The translations under genes and the position numbers were made by a program. 64,000 nucleotides of DNA from positions 350,501 through 414,500 of the forward strand of contig NC_015958.1 in assembly GCF_000147695.2 (NCBI RefSeq), given 5' to 3'. The notes under the pieces were generated by a model, which was not told the DNA's origin, ran no database searches, and saw nothing but the letters and a program-made list of their open reading frames with translations. Of this stretch, positions 62,140 through 64,000 are shown piece after piece. The DNA is from Thermoanaerobacter wiegelii Rt8.B1. Its GTDB lineage: Bacteria > Bacillota > Thermoanaerobacteria > Thermoanaerobacterales > Thermoanaerobacteraceae. Every line of letters begins with the position of its first letter. The stretch's first letter is position 1.

Positions 62140-64000
62140 ATGAGGCAAAATATCTATCTTTCAAATATAAGCTTGAATGAGGCAATAAATATTTTTCTTG
62201 AAAAAATAAAAGATTTTAAGGTTGAAACAGAATATGTAAAAACTTATGAAGCAAATGGTAGAATTACAGCAAAACCTATATTTGCCAAAATTTCATCGCC
62301 CTTTTACAACAGTTCTGCTGTTGACGGGATTGCAACAGTAGCAAAAAAGACATTTACTGCCACAGACAAAAATCCTGTAAGGCTTAAAGAAGGAGTTGAT
62401 TATGTAGTTGTTGATACAGGTGATCCTATTCCAGATGAATATGATTGTGTAATTATGGCTGAAGATTTAATATGGGTATCTCAAGATGAGGTTGAGATAA
62501 TAAAGCCTGCTATTCCATGGCAAAATATACGACAAATTGGTGAGGATATAGTAGAAGGACAACTTATACTTCCTCAAAGCCATAGGATAAGACCGGCTGA
62601 TATTGGTGCTTTGATTGCAGGAGGAGTATTTGAAGTTGAAGTTTATAAAAAGCCTAAAGTTGCAATCATTCCGACAGGAACAGAGCTGGTAGAACCGGGG
62701 GAAGAACTTAAAGTTGGAGATATAATAGAATTTAACTCAAGAGTTTTTGCCGCGCAGGTTAAAGAATACGGCGGAATTCCAACAAGATTTGATATTGTAA
62801 AAGATGATTTTGAGAAATTGAAAGCTGTTGTTGATAAAGCTTCAAAGGAATACGACATTATCCTATTAAATGCTGGTTCATCTGCAGGACGTGAGGATTA
62901 TTCTAAAAAGGTTATTGAAACCTTAGGTGAAGTCTATATTCATGGAATTGCTATAAAACCTGGAAAGCCAGTTATACTAGGAAAGGTAAACAATAAGCCT
63001 ATTGTTGGAATACCAGGTTTTCCTGTTTCAGCTTATTTTATAATGGAAAACATAGTTAAGAAGCTTATCAACTTTGTTCAGGGATATGATATAAAAGATA
63101 AAGATAAAAGATATATAGAAGCAACTCTTTCAAAAAGAATTATGTCATCTTCAAAATATCTTGAGTTTGTAAGAGTAAAACTTGGTTTTATAGACGGTAA
63201 ATACATCGCAGCGCCAATTGAACGAGGAGCAGGTACTACAATGAGCCTTGTAAGGGCTGATGGGATTTTGGAAATACCTGAGGAGCTTGAGGGTTATGAA
63301 AAAGGGACAAGGGTTAATGTAAACATATTAAAAAGCGAAGACGAGATTAAAAATACAATTCTTTGTATAGGAAGCCACGATTTGATACTTGATATTGCAG
63401 CAGATCTTCTTGCCAAAAGAGGAAAATTCACGCTATCTTCAGCCCATGTCGGAAGCATTGGGGGAATACTCTCATTGAAGGATAGGGAAACACATTTTGC
63501 AACAATTCACCTTCTTGATGTGGAAACGGGTGAGTATAATAAATCTTATGTGAAAAGATATATTCCAAACAGAAAAATTGCCCTTATAAAATTTGTAAAA
63601 AGAATTCAGGGGCTTATGGTTAAAAAAGGTAATCCACTAGAGATTAATTCTTTGGAGGATATTGTAAAAAAAGGTGCAAGGTTTGTGAACAGGCAAAAGG
63701 GATCTGGCACAAGGATTTTGCTTGATTATGAATTAAAAAGATTGGGTATAAATCCCAAAGACATTATAGGTTATGAAAGGGAAGAATATACTCATATTTC
63801 GGTTGCAGCACAAATAGCTAAAGGAAATGCAGATGCTGGACTTGGGGTATTTTCTGCTGCTAAGATTATGGAGCTTGATTTTATTCCGATAGCAAATGAA
63901 GAGTATGACATTGCAATTCCCGTTGAGTACTTAGAACTTGAAGGGGTAAAGCAGTTTTTGGAGGTTATAAATTCAGAAGAATTTAAAAATGAGATTGATA
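62140..64000 (+). CDS. MoeA fused to a periplasmic-binding-like domain, cut by window edge
   Basis: The frame is open from the ATG at 62140, behind TTAGGAGGG, to the last base, giving 620 residues. The first 400 form a second MoeA (SSAVDGIATV, GDPIPDEYDCVIMAEDLIW, IIPTGTELVEPG, NAGSSAGRED, KPGKPVILGKV). From about residue 405 a domain like the molybdate/tungstate-binding PBP begins (LCIGSHDLILDIAADLL, RQKGSGTRILLDYEL, GNADAGLGV). This fusion is known in anaerobes and may sense or load metal. It runs in the moaB-moeA operon 9 bases after moeA. Confidence 0.9.
   Translation, partial: MRQNIYLSNISLNEAINIFLEKIKDFKVETEYVKTYEANGRITAKPIFAKISSPFYNSSAVDGIATVAKKTFTATDKNPVRLKEGVDYVVVDTGDPIPDEYDCVIMAEDLIWVSQDEVEIIKPAIPWQNIRQIGEDIVEGQLILPQSHRIRPADIGALIAGGVFEVEVYKKPKVAIIPTGTELVEPGEELKVGDIIEFNSRVFAAQVKEYGGIPTRFDIVKDDFEKLKAVVDKASKEYDIILLNAGSSAGREDYSKKVIETLGEVYIHGIAIKPGKPVILGKVNNKPIVGIPGFPVSAYFIMENIVKKLINFVQGYDIKDKDKRYIEATLSKRIMSSSKYLEFVRVKLGFIDGKYIAAPIERGAGTTMSLVRADGILEIPEELEGYEKGTRVNVNILKSEDEIKNTILCIGSHDLILDIAADLLAKRGKFTLSSAHVGSIGGILSLKDRETHFATIHLLDVETGEYNKSYVKRYIPNRKIALIKFVKRIQGLMVKKGNPLEINSLEDIVKKGARFVNRQKGSGTRILLDYELKRLGINPKDIIGYEREEYTHISVAAQIAKGNADAGLGVFSAAKIMELDFIPIANEEYDIAIPVEYLELEGVKQFLEVINSEEFKNEID

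Noticed and set aside
1-64000. CRISPR array, tRNA or rRNA genes
   Set aside because: No regularly spaced repeat set, cloverleaf or rRNA-like segment was seen.

Overview
The window is AT-rich DNA from an anaerobic, probably thermophilic, spore-forming low-GC Firmicute, most like Thermoanaerobacter or a close relative. The evidence is a spore protein of the Tlp type, a tungsten-type aldehyde:ferredoxin oxidoreductase with its cofactor genes, activases of the 2-hydroxyacyl-CoA dehydratase type, frequent GTG/TTG starts behind strong AGGAGG sites, and T-box and molybdenum/tungsten cofactor riboswitches. The genus is inferred. No rRNA, tRNA or CRISPR array was seen.

Bases 1-13500: part of an ISLre2 element, a broken BglG/LicR-type PTS regulator, an iron-type alcohol dehydrogenase, a class A penicillin-binding protein, a beta-propeller lipoprotein and a membrane M28 peptidase. 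Then comes an ArsR-controlled block: arsR, a NifX-like protein, a ferredoxin, an HdrA-N-like protein, a TDT permease and an ACR3-like permease. The same 18-bp palindrome, TATTYGA-N4-TCGAATA, stands before all four transcription units of this block. Bases 13521-17684 hold a second ISLre2 copy, inverted relative to the first, broken by an IS110-type element and abutting a headless flavoprotein.

Bases 17700-33500: a flavodoxin-like protein, a TetR gene with its own palindrome, a set of activase-like genes (one frameshifted), a CDF metal exporter, an ECF S component, fetAB, a leucine T-box with leuS, azlCD and psuKG. A group II intron sits exactly at the stop codon of the spore gene tlp.

Bases 33600-37000: a Pit phosphate permease cut cleanly by an IS (9-bp target duplication) and its DUF47 partner. 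Bases 37100-49900: a LevR-type sigma-54 activator, a textbook -24/-12 promoter and a sugar PTS catabolic cluster (IIB, IIC, GH4 glycosidase, SIS protein, DapA-like aldolase, two hydroxyacid dehydrogenases, IIA). The cluster is scarred by IS remnants, a frameshifted IIB and a relic HPr. One IS110 relic keeps a strongly structured non-coding segment that looks like a bridge RNA.

Bases 50000-64000: a tungsten/molybdenum enzyme region with a polyferredoxin, an aldehyde:ferredoxin oxidoreductase, an IS21 insertion, moaD, moeB/thiF, a cofactor riboswitch, mobB with an Fe-S tail, a second cofactor riboswitch, tungstate transporter genes tupABC, moaB, moeA and a MoeA/periplasmic-binding fusion that runs off the end. 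Together these genes import tungstate, build the pyranopterin cofactor and supply the oxidoreductase. Both riboswitches have mutually exclusive terminator and antiterminator arms that can be read from the sequence.
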